DNA of 22,658 bases from Cladosporium sp. IMV 00045 (taxonomy: Eukaryota > Ascomycota > Dothideomycetes > Cladosporiales > Cladosporiaceae): assembly GCA_001931905.2 (NCBI GenBank), contig MSJI02000420.1, positions 1-22,658 of the forward strand. Direction: 5' to 3'. The notes beneath the pieces are model-generated. The model had not been told where the DNA came from and searched no databases. It was given only the letters and a program-made list of their open reading frames with translations. Below are positions 20,333 through 22,658 of the stretch, piece after piece. Within the stretch, counting starts at the first letter, position 1. Every line of letters starts with the position of its first letter. A program made the translations under genes and the position numbers.

Positions 20333-21679
20333 TTACCACCTTGGAACCGCGGCAGAGAAATCCGGCTGGAACTGCCTCATGTAGGCCGTGTCATCTCTTT
20401 TCTTCAGCCCACAGTCAAGGTATTGCTTGTGAAGCGCTGCGAGTCGCTCTCTGTCGAGCTCAACCCCCAATCCTGGAGTCTTTGGCACGACCACGCCACC
20501 ATCGACCCACTTGAGAGCGCCGTTCTTGACAACATCCTCATCTCTTCGCTTCCAAGGCCAGTGAGTATCGCAAGCATAATCGAGGTTCTCAGTCGCTGAA
20601 GCTAGGTGCGTCATAGCAGCCAATGAAATGCCTAGGTGGCTGTTCGAATGCATCGACAGTCGCATGTTCCAGAGTGCACAGATACTTGCGAGCGTCTGGC
20701 ATTTGCGAAGTCCACCCCAAAAATGATGATCGGACAACACAACCTGGACTGCGTCTTGTGCAATACTCGGTGGGAGATGGTTGAATGCAACTACAGCCAT
20801 ATTCGTGGCCAGTGGCATCAAAACTTCCTTAGCCACCGCAGCCATACCCTCAATCTCCGGCGCAGGATCTTCCAGGTACTCGATCATCCCTTCGAGCTCC
20901 TGTCCAACCCACTTCGATGTTTCAACGCTCCAAGCTGCATTCGGATCCAGTCTCAACGGTACTCCCGGAAACGCAGTGTGTAGTGCCTTGATGGCCGCCA
21001 CTTCCTTTTCGGGCGCAAACACGCCGCCCTTGAGTTTGATCGCTTTGAATCCATACTCCTTAATAATCTTTGTTGCTTGCTTGATGAGCCCTTCCGGATC
21101 CAGAGCCTCTCCGTATTCGTCGGGTTCTTGGCCTGGATGACCGGCCCATTTGTAGAAGAGATATGCCGAATACTGCACGTTGTCCCTTACGGCACCACCA
21201 AGCAGAGAAGATACTGGTAGACCGGCAAATTTACCTTGTACGTCAAGACATGCAACCTCGAAGGGTGAAAACACTTTATCCGTGACTGATGCAGTCGTAA
21301 CTATATCAGTGTCAGCAAAACATCGCAGAGATTGTGCTAATATAAAGTGTCATCACTTACCCATTCCTGCCATCCCATCGCCACCGGTCGTCTTGTCACT
21401 GCCCAAGGACTCTGCACATGCGCGATAGATGGCGTTGGTGTCATAGATGCTCAGACCTTTGATCTTCTCTGATGCTGCTTGCAGCCGCGAGATGTGAGTT
21501 GAGTCACCATATGATTCGCCAAGGCCATATAATTGCTCGCCATGTTGGTCTGTGACGAGCTCAATGATGCTGCGCAATGCGAAAGGCTCATGTACACCGA
21601 CAGCGTTCAGAAGAGGTGGATCATGGAATGCGACAGGCGTGATAATGATGTCTCGGATAATGGGGTTCGAGGCAGGCAT
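20333..21679 (-). CDS. Glucarate-dehydratase-like enolase-superfamily enzyme
   Basis: Two exons (21679-21361, 21300-20333) with a 60-nt intron (GTAAGT, GCTGAC branch, ATATAG) give 428 residues. The N-terminal capping domain (about 1-120) precedes a modified TIM barrel. The active-site signature fits glucarate dehydratases: KxK general base K195-L-K197 (AIKLKGG), metal ligands D225 (LDPNAAW), E250 (YLEDP) and N273 (LATNM), then D297 (LSDHHFW) and the catalytic His at about 324 (MHSNSH). The C-terminal stretch (DTHWPWK, PKTPGLGVELD, HGL-like CGLKKRDD) aligns with the bacterial enzymes from memory. The family dehydrates D-glucarate (sometimes also L-idarate) to 5-keto-4-deoxy-D-glucarate. The adjacent DapA-family gene fits the next step. 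Other acid-sugar dehydratases of the superfamily (e.g. L-galactonate dehydratase) are less similar. No targeting signal is seen. Confidence 0.88.
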
Positions 21680-22334
21680 TCTCGATCAGGTTGAAGCAGC
21701 AAGATGGGAGATCTTGCTCTGTGACTGATAGATACATCGGATACAGAGTGCGGGTATAGAAGTAGTTAGATTACTTATTCCCCTGAATATTGGTCCATTA
21801 CAATAGCCGACCGGTGGATCACTTGCTCCGCCTTGTGTTCAGCTGGAAAACCGAGGAAAAGTTTCTTTCCACGCATATCCGTCTCCGTATGATCAATATC
21901 CGTGTGCGGGGTGCTATCAGGGCTTCGTTTCCGGGTGTGTCAAGACAGGACAAGTCACACTACGGTAGTGGAGTGAAGAAGAATATCGGGCAAAAGATGC
22001 TGCGTGGGTGACTGTGTAGTTACCGAGAACATTCTTGGCTCGAGCGGGGGAAAGATTGGCAGTTGCGTCCAAACGCCACCACATTACCTCAAGACATGGG
22101 GAGCATGGAAGCAATACATGGCATGTTATGATGGATTCATCGTGTGGTATTACACGGACGACAATGTGACTTGCTGCGGAATAATTCTTCCGCGTAGGAA
22201 CAGCGAGAGAGATCATCAGCATCACTGTTAACTCACGTTAAGCAAGGCAAGAGAGAAGTTTGGAAAATTAGGAAAGCACATTCGATTTATCAAGGGTAAG
22301 GTATCATAGGAATGCCAATGAATGGCCCAAAGAC
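21680..22334. promoter_or_regulatory. Promoter region of the glucarate-dehydratase-like gene
   Basis: 655 bp between the two minus-strand cluster genes. CGCATATCCGTC at 21872-21883 repeats, base for base, the core of the foldback upstream of the dehydrogenase. A second ATATCCGT follows at 21896-21903, with CCG triplets also at 21885-21887 and a CGG at 21907-21909. CGGATA occurs at 21738-21743. No gene is supportable: open frames here are short and unmatched. Confidence 0.5.
21872..21883. promoter_or_regulatory. Candidate zinc-cluster operator, second copy of the foldback core
   Basis: CGCATATCCGTC is identical to 18582-18593. It is about 195 bp from the ATG of the glucarate-dehydratase-like gene, and the other copy is about 195 bp from the ATG of the dehydrogenase. 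CCG/CGG triplets are the typical half-sites of Zn2Cys6 proteins. Confidence 0.5.
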
Positions 22335-22658
22335 CTAGAATTCAGACTCAATCTTGACCAAAGGCTCTATCAAAGTTTCAATATTCCTCTTCTCCTTCTC
22401 AGAAGGCTCCTTGTACGGTCGTCTAGGTCTCAGTTGCTCCAAAGCCAGCTTTGCATCAATGCCCGCGGCCCTCGCTGTGTTGAGTGCTGCTGCATACTTC
22501 ACAGTGGATATACCGGCCTTGCATCCTTGTTCAGCCAGCGCTGCAACTTGATGCAACTCCATGGCTTCCTTGAACCTTCCAGCTCGGAACAGATCATATA
22601 TTCTGACTATCGTCTTCGGGAAGACATTGGCGAATCCGGCAATAGTGCCTACTGCACC
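22335..22658 (-). CDS. DapA-family aldolase/dehydratase, C-terminal part (cut by window end)
   Basis: The last 107 residues plus stop TAG (22337-22335), in frame from the window edge. The fragment opens with AVGTIAGFANVFP, the late-barrel segment of the dihydrodipicolinate synthase (DHDPS/NAL) superfamily, followed by the helical C-terminal domain (RAGRFKEAMELHQ, GISTVKYAAALNTARAAG, LRPRRPYKEPSEKEKRNIE). The PRRPYKEPS segment and spacing resemble 4-hydroxy-2-oxoglutarate aldolase and sugar-acid aldolases/dehydratases more than lysine-biosynthetic DapA. The Schiff-base lysine and YxxxP/TxxG motifs lie outside the window, so the exact reaction cannot be read. In bacteria, 5-keto-4-deoxyglucarate dehydratase (KdgD) of this superfamily acts directly after glucarate dehydratase. 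The fungal 2-keto-3-deoxy-L-galactonate aldolase is also a member. It is co-directional with the glucarate-dehydratase-like gene. Confidence 0.85.
   Translation of the reverse strand, partial: GAVGTIAGFANVFPKTIVRIYDLFRAGRFKEAMELHQVAALAEQGCKAGISTVKYAAALNTARAAGIDAKLALEQLRPRRPYKEPSEKEKRNIETLIEPLVKIESEF

Overview
The window is nuclear DNA of a filamentous ascomycete (Pezizomycotina). The signs are short spliceosomal introns (45-134 nt) with GTRNGY donors and CTRAC-type branch sites, a Zn2Cys6 regulator with an intron inside its zinc cluster, a fungal-type P450, secreted plant-cell-wall hydrolases, and a Cdc48 that is almost invariant in moulds. The class cannot be fixed from this sequence alone. 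All exon coordinates were spliced by hand and checked for frame.

Layout. At 1-2868 lie two conserved housekeeping genes: the 3' part of CDC48 and an ER TRAP-alpha/Irc22-type membrane protein. An intron-bearing tRNA-Val(AAC) follows on the minus strand at 3400-3500. The stretch 4043-14078 is accessory: a microsomal cytochrome P450 (4 exons), a small ricin-B-fold lectin-like protein (4 exons), a secreted GH10 endo-xylanase (4 exons), an unrecognised 256-residue protein (minus) and an intronless secreted GH54 alpha-L-arabinofuranosidase with a CBM42 (minus). The xylanase and arabinofuranosidase attack the backbone and side chains of arabinoxylan.

The stretch 15783-22658 looks like a catabolic cluster. 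It holds a Zn2Cys6 transcription factor (5 exons), a YMR226C/YdfG-type short-chain dehydrogenase (3 exons), a glucarate-dehydratase-like enolase-superfamily enzyme (minus, 2 exons) and the C-terminal part of a DapA-family aldolase/dehydratase (minus, cut by the window end). In bacteria a glucarate dehydratase followed by a DapA-family dehydratase converts D-glucarate towards 2-oxoglutarate, so an aldarate or sugar-acid route is the natural hypothesis.

The most interesting observation is non-coding. A 70-bp foldback lies upstream of the dehydrogenase, and at its heart is a CCG-T-CGG palindrome. A 12-base stretch of that core occurs again, identically, upstream of the glucarate-dehydratase-like gene, at almost the same distance (about 195 bp) from the start codon. 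This is a candidate operator for the zinc-cluster protein encoded next door. A weakly supported extra gene may lie on the minus strand at about 15130-15741, tightly divergent from the regulator. The remaining intergenic stretches show little beyond core-promoter elements.
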